64,000 nt of DNA, taken from Paludibacter sp. (GTDB lineage: Bacteria > Bacteroidota > Bacteroidia > Bacteroidales > Paludibacteraceae). Below the pieces are notes generated by a model. That model made no database searches, had not been told where the DNA came from, and was given only the letters and a program-made list of their open reading frames with translations. The stretch is taken from assembly GCA_027364655.1 (NCBI GenBank), contig DAHXOX010000092.1, forward strand, positions 40,155 through 104,154. The letters are read 5' to 3'. Below are positions 32,135-42,092 of the stretch, in pieces (position 1 is the stretch's first letter; every line of letters begins with the position of its first letter). The position numbers and the translations under genes are program-made.

Positions 32135-34526
32135 AATAATCCTTGGTATAGTCTTTCCCTGCTTTCTTTCTCCCGTAATAACCATATCCATAGCGATGAT
32201 ATCCGTAATGATAACCATATCCTGATTTTGAAGTATCTAAATCATTCAATACTATCCCGATATGATATATCCCGTCCATTTTTAATTGTCGGATAACTGT
32301 TTTAAAAAACTTCTTATCTGTTTTTTTACTTCGTGCCAAATAAATCACAGTATCTGCTAAAGACATAAGTGGATATGCATCAGCAACAATTCCAACAGGA
32401 CTTGTGTCGATGATAATATATTGATATGTTTGCTTTAATTGATTTATCAAGTCAAGTAACTTATTCGACCGAATTAATTCTCCCGGGTTCGGAGGTACAC
32501 TTCCAGAAAGCAATAAATCAAAATTAAAATCGGTAGTTGGATGAATTATAGCTTCTTCTAAAGTTAATTCATCAAGTAAAACATTGGTTATACCTACTTT
32601 ATTTTCTAAATTTAAAGAAGCAGCCAACGAAGGTTTACGGAGGTCTAACCCCACTAAGATGGTTTTTTCTCGGGTCATGGCACATATTGCAGCGTAGTTC
32701 AGACTAAAATAACTTTTACCGTCACCAGACTCAGTTGAGGTGACAACCACACAAGCAGCGTCATTTTTCTGTGCCACAAAATTTACACGTGTTCTGATAA
32801 TCCGATAAGCTTCTGCAACGGAAGATTTTGGATGTTTTATCACTGAAATTGTGGTAGCATTGATGACATGTGGAACATTGCCAAGATATGGAAAAGCAGT
32901 CATCTTTTCAATATCGCGTTTATCTATGATCTTCAGTTTCAGGAATTCTTTCAATATAATGATTAACAACGGGATCAATAAGCCAATAGCAATAGCCATC
33001 ATCATACTGCGTGACTTTTCTCCTCCATTAGTTACTGATATCATTCTTGCTCGCTCCAAGATTGTGTTATCGGGCACATTAGAGGCTTGTTGAATTTGTG
33101 CTTCAGCTCTTTTTTGCAGCAAATAAGTATAATAAGCATCGTTCATTTTGTATTGACGCTCAAAATTGCTCATTTTGTTTTCAATTTCAGGCAAGGATTC
33201 TAATTGTGTTGTTGCTTTTTGCTCTTGATTATCAATGTTTTGTTTTTCTATTTCAAAACCGGCCTGAACATTCTTTAAAGCATCTTCCATCGCATTGCGA
33301 ATACGCGTCAACTCATCCGTGTATTTTTCATAAAAGGGATTTTGTGGTGTTGTTTGACTCAGTTTTATTTGAGCAGCATTGAACTGATTTAATAATTCAA
33401 CCAAAATCGGATCAACAATACCTAAGCTGGATGGCGTCATAATTTGATCCTTATTGAGATTTCGCTTAATATAATTCTCCAAATAATGCAAATAGGTTTC
33501 TTTTAGTTGAAATTCTAAGCGTTTTTCTTCATACGATGTCAAATGCCCCATTAACGTACTGGAATAAGTATTCATATCGAATACTTGAGACGTTTTTCTG
33601 TAATCTTGTAATTTATTTTCAGAAAGATGTAATGAATCAGATATTTGATCTAATTGACTGTTTATGAAATCAATAGTTTTGCTTGCTTCTTCATTTTTGC
33701 GCTGTAAGTTATCAATTAAAAACTCATCGCATAGAACGTTCAAAAAATCAATATCTCGCTGATAGACAGGGCCTGTCATCGAAACAGACAATACAGTCGA
33801 ATTCGTTGTAACAAAATTCAGCGCAATGCGTGAAGAAAAATAATCGGCTAAATAGTCAGGCGATAAAAAGGCAAAATGGAGAAAGGCTTTATTTTGAAAG
33901 AGATCCGTTTTGTTGACAATAATCGTGAAATAATTCGTCGAAAGAAGCTCTCCATATTTTCCAGTAAATACCAATCTTCCCAATTGTTTATCTTTCTGAT
34001 GAATGATTTCAAACGAATTTCCATCAATATCGTGAAAATCAAATTGAACGCCATATACATTATCAGCAATTCGATCACTTTTTATATCAATAGGCGATAT
34101 GCCATATAAATTGTTCAATTTAAATCGTCCTTCTGTATAATAATCGACAGAAAGATCGATTTTCGATAAAGCTTTGCGAATTAGCTCATTCGATGTGAAA
34201 ATAATCATCTGATTATCAATGTTTTTATATGCAGTATTTAGATTAAACCCCTGCATTACCAATTGTGAGCTTTGAGAAGGTTGGCCAGCACCAATTAAAA
34301 TTTGAGCACTCACCTGATAAATAGGTTTCCATGTTCGATTGACTAAAAAAGCGATACCCAACGTCATAGCAAGAAAAAACACAAACAAGTACCAATGATG
34401 AAGGATTTTAAACAACCACTCCATAATGTCAAACGTGGATTCTTCTTCATCCATGTTTTGAAAATTAGAGCTTGGAGGTAAATAAGTAGGAGGTTTTGTA
34501 GAAGTATCCATAAGAAAAAGGGTCAA
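32124..34526 (-). CDS. Wzc-like polysaccharide biosynthesis tyrosine autokinase (Wzz domain plus BY-kinase domain)
   Basis: N-terminal Wzz-type TM, coiled coil, Walker A STESGDGKS, Walker A' ILVGLDLRKP, Walker B YIIIDTSPVG, C-terminal Tyr cluster. Confidence 0.93.
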   Translation of the reverse strand: MTLFLMDTSTKPPTYLPPSSNFQNMDEEESTFDIMEWLFKILHHWYLFVFFLAMTLGIAFLVNRTWKPIYQVSAQILIGAGQPSQSSQLVMQGFNLNTAYKNIDNQMIIFTSNELIRKALSKIDLSVDYYTEGRFKLNNLYGISPIDIKSDRIADNVYGVQFDFHDIDGNSFEIIHQKDKQLGRLVFTGKYGELLSTNYFTIIVNKTDLFQNKAFLHFAFLSPDYLADYFSSRIALNFVTTNSTVLSVSMTGPVYQRDIDFLNVLCDEFLIDNLQRKNEEASKTIDFINSQLDQISDSLHLSENKLQDYRKTSQVFDMNTYSSTLMGHLTSYEEKRLEFQLKETYLHYLENYIKRNLNKDQIMTPSSLGIVDPILVELLNQFNAAQIKLSQTTPQNPFYEKYTDELTRIRNAMEDALKNVQAGFEIEKQNIDNQEQKATTQLESLPEIENKMSNFERQYKMNDAYYTYLLQKRAEAQIQQASNVPDNTILERARMISVTNGGEKSRSMMMAIAIGLLIPLLIIILKEFLKLKIIDKRDIEKMTAFPYLGNVPHVINATTISVIKHPKSSVAEAYRIIRTRVNFVAQKNDAACVVVTSTESGDGKSYFSLNYAAICAMTREKTILVGLDLRKPSLAASLNLENKVGITNVLLDELTLEEAIIHPTTDFNFDLLLSGSVPPNPGELIRSNKLLDLINQLKQTYQYIIIDTSPVGIVADAYPLMSLADTVIYLARSKKTDKKFFKTVIRQLKMDGIYHIGIVLNDLDTSKSGYGYHYGYHRYGYGYYGRKKAGKDYTKDYYEE

Positions 34527-34538
34527 ACCGGTTTTTTG

Positions 34539-35321
34539 CTAGCGTTTTGTATTTAGTACCAATAATAAAAAGGATATGGAAGTGGTGATGATACCAATAA
34601 ATGCGCTAAAGGAATCAATTTGAAAAAAGCTGGAAGGTGTTGTGCTGACATAAATAATATCATTTGGATAGACATAATAAAAAGGAGAATCGATAATAGA
34701 GCGAGTTCGAATGTCAAATTCTTTTATAACAACACCTTTTGGCGTTTGTCGAATTATACGGACTTTGCCACGATCGCCATTAGACTGAATATCGCCTGAT
34801 GCAGCTAAAGCCTCAAAAATAGTCAGTTTGTCCTTATAAATTGGAAACTTTCCACGCCCGGCTTCTCCAAGAACATAATAGAAATCGTTGCTTAAAGCAA
34901 GTATTACTTTTGCCTTTGGGTCTAATGTTTTTACTTTATTTTCAACTACTTGTGTGGCAGCAGCTAATGTTAAACCTCCAATTTTCAGATGAGACATGAA
35001 AGGAAGATCAACTGTGCTATCAGGATAAATACGATAACCTGTTGTACCATTTGTTCCAATATTGCTACTTGATCCATTTTCTGCAAAGAGAGCGCTAACA
35101 TCGTCTTTAATGGTCAAAACGCGCAAACTTATTTCATCATTGGGTTGCAACACGTACCATTTATAGGACTCTTTGTGATATTGTGGTAAATTAGTGCGTG
35201 TTTGCAAATAAGCTGTCGTATAATTGTTTACACATGAAGAAAGTAAGAAAGCAACAAAAATTGCCATCACTACCCTACTCAATTTATGTACAATTGTCGA
35301 ACCCAAACTTTTATTTAACAT
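34539..35321 (-). CDS. Wza-like polysaccharide biosynthesis/export lipoprotein, copy 2 (track ORF extends to 35351)
   Basis: Lipobox FLLSSC; WYVLQPNDEISLRVLTI; KLTIFEALAASGDIQSNGDRGKVRIIRQTPKG; FYYVYPNDIIYV. Confidence 0.9.
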   Translation of the reverse strand: MLNKSLGSTIVHKLSRVVMAIFVAFLLSSCVNNYTTAYLQTRTNLPQYHKESYKWYVLQPNDEISLRVLTIKDDVSALFAENGSSSNIGTNGTTGYRIYPDSTVDLPFMSHLKIGGLTLAAATQVVENKVKTLDPKAKVILALSNDFYYVLGEAGRGKFPIYKDKLTIFEALAASGDIQSNGDRGKVRIIRQTPKGVVIKEFDIRTRSIIDSPFYYVYPNDIIYVSTTPSSFFQIDSFSAFIGIITTSISFLLLVLNTKR

Positions 35322-36120
35322 AATGGGAAATACTAAAAAACAGTAATACAAACGACAACGACATTGTCACAGAACTCAATAATCCTGACCACGATGTGAT
35401 TCCAAAGAATTGAGCTGAAATAGGTTGAACATACATTATATCATTAGGTTGTACGTAATAAAACTCTGAGCCAATGATTGATTTACTCCGCACATCAAAA
35501 GTTTTCACTATTGTGCCAGTTGGAGTTTGTCGTAAAATACGGATTTTAGCCCGATCAGCCATTGATTTCAAATCACCGGATATTGCCAATGCCTCAAAAA
35601 TAGTCAGCTTATTCTTCATTAGGTTGTAACGTCCTGTTCCTGCTGCTCCAATTACGGTAAAATAATTATTTGCCAATTCTACTCTAAAATAGCATTTTCC
35701 AAACTCGGCATTTGCTTTTTCTTCTAATAACATCTTCGTTTCTCGCAATGTTTTTCCTCCGGCTTCAATTTTTCCTATATACGGAAAATCAACATTGCCT
35801 AAGCTATCGATTCGATAAGTGAATAAATCAGAATTTGAACCGCCGTTTCCTTGCGTTTGTTCTTGTTGAAACAACTTGCTTACATCTGGATTCAATGAAC
35901 GGATTTGAATGCTTAGGCGATCTCCGGGTTGTAACTTATAATCGTGATATTTTACGGTGTCTTTATAGGCAGGAATACCCATCCCAGGATTTTGCAAATA
36001 ATTGATTTCCTTATAGGTAATGCAAGATGAGAAAGAAATAACTCCCAGAAAAGTTACCATCAAAAAAGCAACATATTGTTGTGTTTTTTTTATCATCAAT
36101 TTATTAGCACAAGAATCCAT
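35311..36120 (-). CDS. Wza-like polysaccharide biosynthesis/export lipoprotein, copy 1
   Basis: Lipobox-like ISFSSC; YKLQPGDRLSIQIRSL; KLTIFEALAISGDLKSMADRAKIRILRQTPTG; FYYVQPNDIMYVQP. Confidence 0.9.
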   Translation of the reverse strand: MDSCANKLMIKKTQQYVAFLMVTFLGVISFSSCITYKEINYLQNPGMGIPAYKDTVKYHDYKLQPGDRLSIQIRSLNPDVSKLFQQEQTQGNGGSNSDLFTYRIDSLGNVDFPYIGKIEAGGKTLRETKMLLEEKANAEFGKCYFRVELANNYFTVIGAAGTGRYNLMKNKLTIFEALAISGDLKSMADRAKIRILRQTPTGTIVKTFDVRSKSIIGSEFYYVQPNDIMYVQPISAQFFGITSWSGLLSSVTMSLSFVLLFFSISHYVK

Positions 36121-36244
36121 ATTGGATAAGTTATAGTTGCTTAAACATCTTACAAGACAGAGAATGAGAGATCATTTCTTTTGACAAAAATAGCAAATTA
36201 AATTTACATCAACACGATAATTCGCATTTCATTTTTTGAAAGAA

Positions 36245-36907
36245 TCACCATGTAATTGGCATTTCATTATTCTCAACCAAATAAGCATTAGCAAGGCTAA
36301 AATGATGATTTCCAAAGAATCCACGATGAGCAGACAACGGGGATGGATGAGGCGACTGTAAAATCAAATGATTGGCTGGTGAAATCATGGCTCCTTTTTT
36401 TTGTGCATAAGCGCCCCATAACATAAAAACAAGATGCTTTTTCTCATTAGCTAATAATTCAATCACTTTATCGGTGAATTGTTCCCATCCCTTTTGTTGA
36501 TGAGAGCCGGCTTGATGAGCACCCACTGTTAATGTGGCATTTAATAACAAAACGCCTTGCACAGCCCACCTTTCTAAATTACCCGAAGTTGGCATAGAGA
36601 TGTGTAAATCATCATGTATTTCTTTGAAAATATTGATAAGCGAAGGAGGAAATGGTACATTATCCATGACTGAAAAGCAAAGTCCATGTGCCTGATTAGG
36701 TTCATGATATGGGTCTTGACCAATAATTACCACTTTTGTTTGATCAAAAGGGCACAAATCAAAAGCATTAAAAATTTTACTTGCAGGAGGATAAACAGTT
36801 CCCTGTGAATAAGCAGTTTTGACGAACTGAACTAAGTGTTGAAAATAATCTTTCTCAAACTCTTGTTCCAAACGCAACTTCCAGCTATTTTCAATTCGAA
36901 CATCCAT
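36245..36907 (-). CDS. ung: Uracil-DNA glycosylase
   Basis: VVIIGQDPYHEPNQAHGLCFSV, LLLNATLTV, HPSPLSAHRGFFG. Confidence 0.97.
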   Translation of the reverse strand: MDVRIENSWKLRLEQEFEKDYFQHLVQFVKTAYSQGTVYPPASKIFNAFDLCPFDQTKVVIIGQDPYHEPNQAHGLCFSVMDNVPFPPSLINIFKEIHDDLHISMPTSGNLERWAVQGVLLLNATLTVGAHQAGSHQQKGWEQFTDKVIELLANEKKHLVFMLWGAYAQKKGAMISPANHLILQSPHPSPLSAHRGFFGNHHFSLANAYLVENNEMPITW

Positions 36908-36963
36908 GTTAGCGGTGACTAAAATTTAATGGAACGAAGATACGTGAATTGTAGATAGAAAAC

Positions 36964-36993
36964 AAAAAAACCGACAGTTTTGCCGGTTTTTTT
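36964..36993 (-). terminator. Terminator downstream of the TPR gene
   Basis: AAAAAAACCGACAGTTTTGCCGGTTTTTTT inverted repeat with flanking A/T runs. Confidence 0.7.
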
Positions 36994-37013
36994 GAATATA
37001 AAATGAGATTCAA

Positions 37014-38228
37014 TTAATTTGTTTCCTTATCCAATGCTTGATACTCAGTGTTCATTTGCAAACGATAATAGAGTTTCTTTAAGGTGCTTGTAATATCTGC
37101 ATCTTTGGGATTCATTTTATGTGCTTTTTCAAAATAGGGTAAAGCCTGTTTGAAAACGGTAGTTGCATCAGCCACTTTTTGATTGTAAATTGTTACGTCT
37201 TTAATATCATTTGCAGCTAACAACATATTTACAGCCTGATTATAATATAATCGTCCAATAGAAGCTTCTGCTTCTGCATAATCAGGTTTCAACTCTAATG
37301 CTTTTTCAAATGCAGCACGAGCGCTATCAATATCTTTATTCATTTCCAACAAATTTCCTTTTACATACTGATATTGAGCAACTGTAGGTTCTTCTTCGAT
37401 AGCTTTATTCAAATAATCCAATGCTTCAGCATTTTTGCCTGAGTAAATAAAATAATTAATCAGATTTTGCATGAAGAATGGTTCAGCAGGAAATTTGGAT
37501 GCTCCTTCTTTTAAAGTAGCTACAAATTTTGCTGTGTCTTTTTGTGCTGCATATTGTTGATAAAGAAGTTCATATACGTTTTTCAGTTCGTAATTGTCAT
37601 TCTTCAATTGTAGCAATAAATCAATAGATTTTGTAGTATCATTGGCATTTATAGCAGCAATAGCTGTATAATATTTTACCATTTTATACGTGCTGTCTTT
37701 TTTCAACTCGTTGGGTTCAAACATTTTCAAATCAGGGATTGACAAATAAACTTCAAATGCTTTAACAACATCAGCGTAACGCTTTTGATCGAAAAGATAA
37801 CTTCCATACCGAATTAATTGACCATCGGTGAAATATGTCCGAATGGTATTCTTAATATCTTTCGTGTAACGCGGTTTGATCTTTCCTTTTGCATTAGGTT
37901 GCTGATCTAAATCATAGCTTTTCAAATAGTAACCAAACGCTTTAATCATATTAATACCCAAAGTGTCTTGGTCAAATTTTTGCTTTAATAGTTCTTTGGC
38001 ATACTCTTTTTCACTAATAGCATTGTACACTTCACCGGCTGTGTACCAAGTTTCAGCTTCATCTTTCGTTGTCGGATTTACCAATGCAGCCTGAATGGCA
38101 GCTTCTGCAGCCGGAAAATCAGGTGTGCCGGCTAAAGCTTTATCTTTAGCCAGAGAAACATTTGATTTCTGGCCAAACATGGTTGCCGTTGAAGCAACCA
38201 ACATGAGGGAAAACAAGATTTTTTTCAT
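37014..38228 (-). CDS. Tetratricopeptide repeat protein, secreted
   Basis: Signal peptide; TPR-like YFIYSGKNAEALDYLNKAIEEEPTVAQYQYVKGNLLEMNKDIDSARAAFEKALELKPDYAEAEASIGRLYYNQA. Confidence 0.88.
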   Translation of the reverse strand: MKKILFSLMLVASTATMFGQKSNVSLAKDKALAGTPDFPAAEAAIQAALVNPTTKDEAETWYTAGEVYNAISEKEYAKELLKQKFDQDTLGINMIKAFGYYLKSYDLDQQPNAKGKIKPRYTKDIKNTIRTYFTDGQLIRYGSYLFDQKRYADVVKAFEVYLSIPDLKMFEPNELKKDSTYKMVKYYTAIAAINANDTTKSIDLLLQLKNDNYELKNVYELLYQQYAAQKDTAKFVATLKEGASKFPAEPFFMQNLINYFIYSGKNAEALDYLNKAIEEEPTVAQYQYVKGNLLEMNKDIDSARAAFEKALELKPDYAEAEASIGRLYYNQAVNMLLAANDIKDVTIYNQKVADATTVFKQALPYFEKAHKMNPKDADITSTLKKLYYRLQMNTEYQALDKETN

Positions 38229-38271
38229 AACGATGTTTTTAGGGTGACTTTTAATACAGTTAGTTTTCTAT

Positions 38272-40782
38272 TTATTCTTCAATCATGGAAGCACTTTCAT
38301 CTAATTGCGCAATTTGAGAAGTAATTTCTTCATTTGCCTCTGACTGAACTTTGCAGACAGAAGCTATCTCATCATTTCGTTTTTCTAAATTAATCAAACG
38401 AACGCCTTGAGTAGCTCTTCCCATCACGCGCATATTTGCCACTTGCATTCGAATCGCGATGCCCGATTTATTGATAATCATTAAATCATTGTCATCCGTC
38501 ACATTCTTGATACTTACCAATTTGCCCGTTTTATCAGTAATATTAAGTGTGCGAACTCCTTTACCACCGCGATTGGTAATTCGATAATCATCAATCAAAG
38601 AACGTTTTCCATATCCTTTTTCTGAAACAACCAGTATCGTTTCGTGCTCTTTGTCCGAAATGCAAATCATACCAACTACTTCATCATTCTCATCATCAAG
38701 CATCATGCCACGAACTCCCGTTGCTGTTCTACCCATGTCGCGGACTTTTTCTTCATTAAAACGAATGGCTCTTCCATTCCGATTGGCGATCAGCACCTCT
38801 GAATTACCGTCAGTCAAACGCACTTGAATTACTTGATCGTCCTCTCTGATTAAAATAGCATTTACTCCATTTACACGAGGTCGGGAATAGGCTTCTAATG
38901 AGGTTTTCTTAATAATACCCTTTTTAGTACAGAACACCAAATAGTGAGATTGATTGTATTCAGCATCATCTAACTGTTTGACGCGAACAAAAGCATTTAC
39001 TTTATCTTCCGAGTCAATATTGAGCAAATTCTGAATAGCTCTTCCTTTGCTGTTTTTTGTTCCTTCCGGAATTTCATATACTTTCAACCAATAGCAACGC
39101 CCTTTTTGTGTGAAAAAAAGCATATAGCTATGCATAGATGCAGGATAGATGTATTCAATAAAATCCTCATCGCGGGAATTGCTGCCCTTTGAACCTACTC
39201 CACCGCGATTTTGTGATTTAAATTCACTCAATGGTGTACGTTTTATGTATCCTAAATAAGAAATGGTGATAATCATCTCTTCGTCTGCATAAAAATCTTC
39301 AGGATTAAATTCTTCAGAAGCATAAACAATCTCTGTTCGACGTGCATCGCCATATTTATTCTTAATTTCAAGTAATTCATCGCAAATAATTTTCATACGA
39401 TGCTCTTTGTTTTCAAGAATATCTTTCAAATTGGCTATCAATAACTTGATTTCCTCATACTCTGCATGCAGCTTATCTTGCTCCAAACCTGTCAGTTGAC
39501 GAAGACGCATTTCAACAATTGCTCTTGCTTGAATGTCTGAAAGTTGAAAACGCTCTATTAATCCAGCCCGTGCTTCATCCGGCGTTTTTGATCCTCTTAT
39601 TATGGCAATCACTTCATCAATATGATCACTGGCAATAATAAGTCCTTCAAGAATATGTGCTCTTTTTTCAGCTTCAGCTAATTCGAATTGCGTACGTCTC
39701 ACCACCACTTCATGTCGGTGATCAACAAAATGGCCGATAAGACTTCTCAAGGTAAGCATTTGAGGACGACCATGAACCAATGCAATGTTATTTACATTGA
39801 AAGAAGATTGTAAGGCTGAATACTTAAATAACTTATTTAATACGACTTGCGAATTTGCATCCCGTTTAATATCAATCACGATGCGCATGCCTTGTCGATC
39901 ACTTTCATCGTTGATATTCGAAATTCCTTCCAATTTTTTATCTTCCACCATGTCAGCAATCGCTTTTATTAACTCAGCTTTGTTGACCATGTAAGGAATT
40001 TCGGTTACTATAATCTTTTCCCGACCATTCGATTCAATTTCAATCTCTACCTTGGAGCGAATGACAATGCGCCCTCGACCTGTTTCAAAGGCTTCGCGAA
40101 CACCGGCATATCCATAAATGATTCCCCCTGTCGGAAAATCAGGTGCTTTGACGTACTTAATTAACTCATCAACTGTAATCTCACTATTATTAATATAAGC
40201 AATCGTAGCATCAATAATATCGGATAAGTTATGCGGTGGCATATTAGTTGCCATACCAACTGCGATGCCGGAAGCTCCATTTACCAATAGATTCGGGATA
40301 CGTGTGGGTAATACGGTAGGTTCTTGCAAAGAATCATCAAAATTGGGTTGAAAATCGACAGTGTTTTTGTCAATATCCAACAACATTTCTTGGGCAATCT
40401 TTTGCAATCGTGCTTCAGTATAACGTTGAGCAGCTGGATTGTCTCCATCTACAGAACCAAAATTTCCTTGTCCATCCACTAAAGGATAACGCAACGACCA
40501 AGGCTGAGCCAAACGAACCATAGCCAAATAAACGGCAGAATCGCCATGCGGGTGATACTTACCTAATACTTCCCCCACAATTCTCGCCGACTTCTTATAA
40601 GGTTTATTCGCATCTAAGCCCAATTCATTCATCGCGTACAAAATTCTACGATGTACAGGCTTAAAACCATCCCGCACATCTGGTAAAGCACGCGAAACAA
40701 TCACTGACATAGAATAATCTATGTAAGATGATTTCATCTCCTCCTCAATGTTGATCTTTATAATCCTATCGTTATCAATCAT
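38272..40782 (-). CDS. gyrA: DNA gyrase subunit A
   Basis: [53 protein letters not shown]-terminal GyrA repeats including NRGGVGSKG. Confidence 0.96.
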   Translation of the reverse strand: MIDNDRIIKINIEEEMKSSYIDYSMSVIVSRALPDVRDGFKPVHRRILYAMNELGLDANKPYKKSARIVGEVLGKYHPHGDSAVYLAMVRLAQPWSLRYPLVDGQGNFGSVDGDNPAAQRYTEARLQKIAQEMLLDIDKNTVDFQPNFDDSLQEPTVLPTRIPNLLVNGASGIAVGMATNMPPHNLSDIIDATIAYINNSEITVDELIKYVKAPDFPTGGIIYGYAGVREAFETGRGRIVIRSKVEIEIESNGREKIIVTEIPYMVNKAELIKAIADMVEDKKLEGISNINDESDRQGMRIVIDIKRDANSQVVLNKLFKYSALQSSFNVNNIALVHGRPQMLTLRSLIGHFVDHRHEVVVRRTQFELAEAEKRAHILEGLIIASDHIDEVIAIIRGSKTPDEARAGLIERFQLSDIQARAIVEMRLRQLTGLEQDKLHAEYEEIKLLIANLKDILENKEHRMKIICDELLEIKNKYGDARRTEIVYASEEFNPEDFYADEEMIITISYLGYIKRTPLSEFKSQNRGGVGSKGSNSRDEDFIEYIYPASMHSYMLFFTQKGRCYWLKVYEIPEGTKNSKGRAIQNLLNIDSEDKVNAFVRVKQLDDAEYNQSHYLVFCTKKGIIKKTSLEAYSRPRVNGVNAILIREDDQVIQVRLTDGNSEVLIANRNGRAIRFNEEKVRDMGRTATGVRGMMLDDENDEVVGMICISDKEHETILVVSEKGYGKRSLIDDYRITNRGGKGVRTLNITDKTGKLVSIKNVTDDNDLMIINKSGIAIRMQVANMRVMGRATQGVRLINLEKRNDEIASVCKVQSEANEEITSQIAQLDESASMIEE

Positions 40783-40910
40783 CTATTCTAATTAATTGAA
40801 TTCTGTAACTCTGCTTTAAACAGCGCACTAAGTTATCTATTTTCACAGATATTGCCAAGCAATTTGGTGAATTTTGTGAACAAAAAAGGTTAATCAATGA
40901 ATGAGAATCC

Positions 40911-41726
40911 TTATTTGTGGTTGATTGTATGGCTCCAAACATAGCATCCATCTATATTAATTTCCGGTTTAGCATCTTGTGGGAAGAAGCCATACAACGC
41001 CGACCCTGATCCCGACATAGAAGCATAGGTGGCTCCTTGACGATATAAACTTGTTTTTAGATCATGGAGTAATGGAAACTTTGAAAACATAACCGTTTCA
41101 AAATCATTATGGATGGTTTTCTCCCAAGTGTCTATAGGATACTTAACAAGTTCATTGACTGATACGTCAACTTTTCTTGGTGTAATAGCATGATAAGCCT
41201 CTCGTGTAGAAATATGAACCGAAGGCTTTACAATAACCAATAAATAGGAATCTAAACATAACTCAACTGGCTGTAAGATTTCCCCTCTTTGAGTTGCAAA
41301 GGCAGGTTGATTACGAATAAAAAACGAGCAATCAGAACCCAATCCGGAAGCATAATTTTCCATTTGTTCGTTAGTCAAATGCAATGAAAAGGAGTCATTC
41401 AATAACTTAATCATCCACGCGGCATCCGATGACCCACCACCAAGCCCTGCACCTAATGGAATGTTTTTATGTAAATAAATAGACAACTCGGGCAAAGCAA
41501 AATCGGCTTTGATCATTTGATAAGCCCTCATTACCAAATTATTTTCAATAGCATCCGGAATAGCAATTCCTGAAATAGTAAACGTTGTTTTGTCAGCCGG
41601 TATGACCTCTAAAGCATCACAAAGAGGGATCGGATAAAAAATGGTTTCAATGTTATGAAATCCATCATTTCTTCTCTCAACAATATTTAATCCAATATTA
41701 ATTTTCGCGTTCGGGAAACACAGCAT
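40911..41726 (-). CDS. ispE: 4-diphosphocytidyl-2-C-methyl-D-erythritol kinase
   Basis: PNAKINIGLNIVERRNDGFHNIETIFYPI, IPLGAGLGGGSSDAAWMI, SMSGSGSALYGFF. Confidence 0.95.
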   Translation of the reverse strand: MLCFPNAKINIGLNIVERRNDGFHNIETIFYPIPLCDALEVIPADKTTFTISGIAIPDAIENNLVMRAYQMIKADFALPELSIYLHKNIPLGAGLGGGSSDAAWMIKLLNDSFSLHLTNEQMENYASGLGSDCSFFIRNQPAFATQRGEILQPVELCLDSYLLVIVKPSVHISTREAYHAITPRKVDVSVNELVKYPIDTWEKTIHNDFETVMFSKFPLLHDLKTSLYRQGATYASMSGSGSALYGFFPQDAKPEINIDGCYVWSHTINHK

Positions 41727-42092
41727 GATATTAGTATGTAAATAAATAGCTGCTAAAATTATTTAAGCCATTTATGATGAAGCGATTTATATCACGTACA
41801 ATTTTCTATGCAAAGGTAAAAAAACTTTTCTGACAACCATTTCTCGAAATCATCTTTCTTGTATGAACAAATAAAGAAATAATGCCAAAGGAAAACAGAT
41901 CAATCACTTTCTTTTCTCAAGAATCAAAGTAAGCCACACTTGTTTTAATGAATTGCTAATCATCTAAAAAAGAAAATAGACTGGCATTTTCATCTTCAAA
42001 TAAATGGATATTGTTAACAACTTGTTAATATGTTTTTAAGTAGTAAAGGAGAAAAATGAGTAGATTTGAACTTGAAAAAACACTTATATCAG

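Noticed and set aside
38272-40782. GyrA residue after HPHGDSAVY is Leu rather than Asp (E. coli D87 equivalent), suggesting quinolone resistance
   Set aside because: Bacteroidota GyrA naturally differs at this position; not evidence of an acquired resistance mutation.
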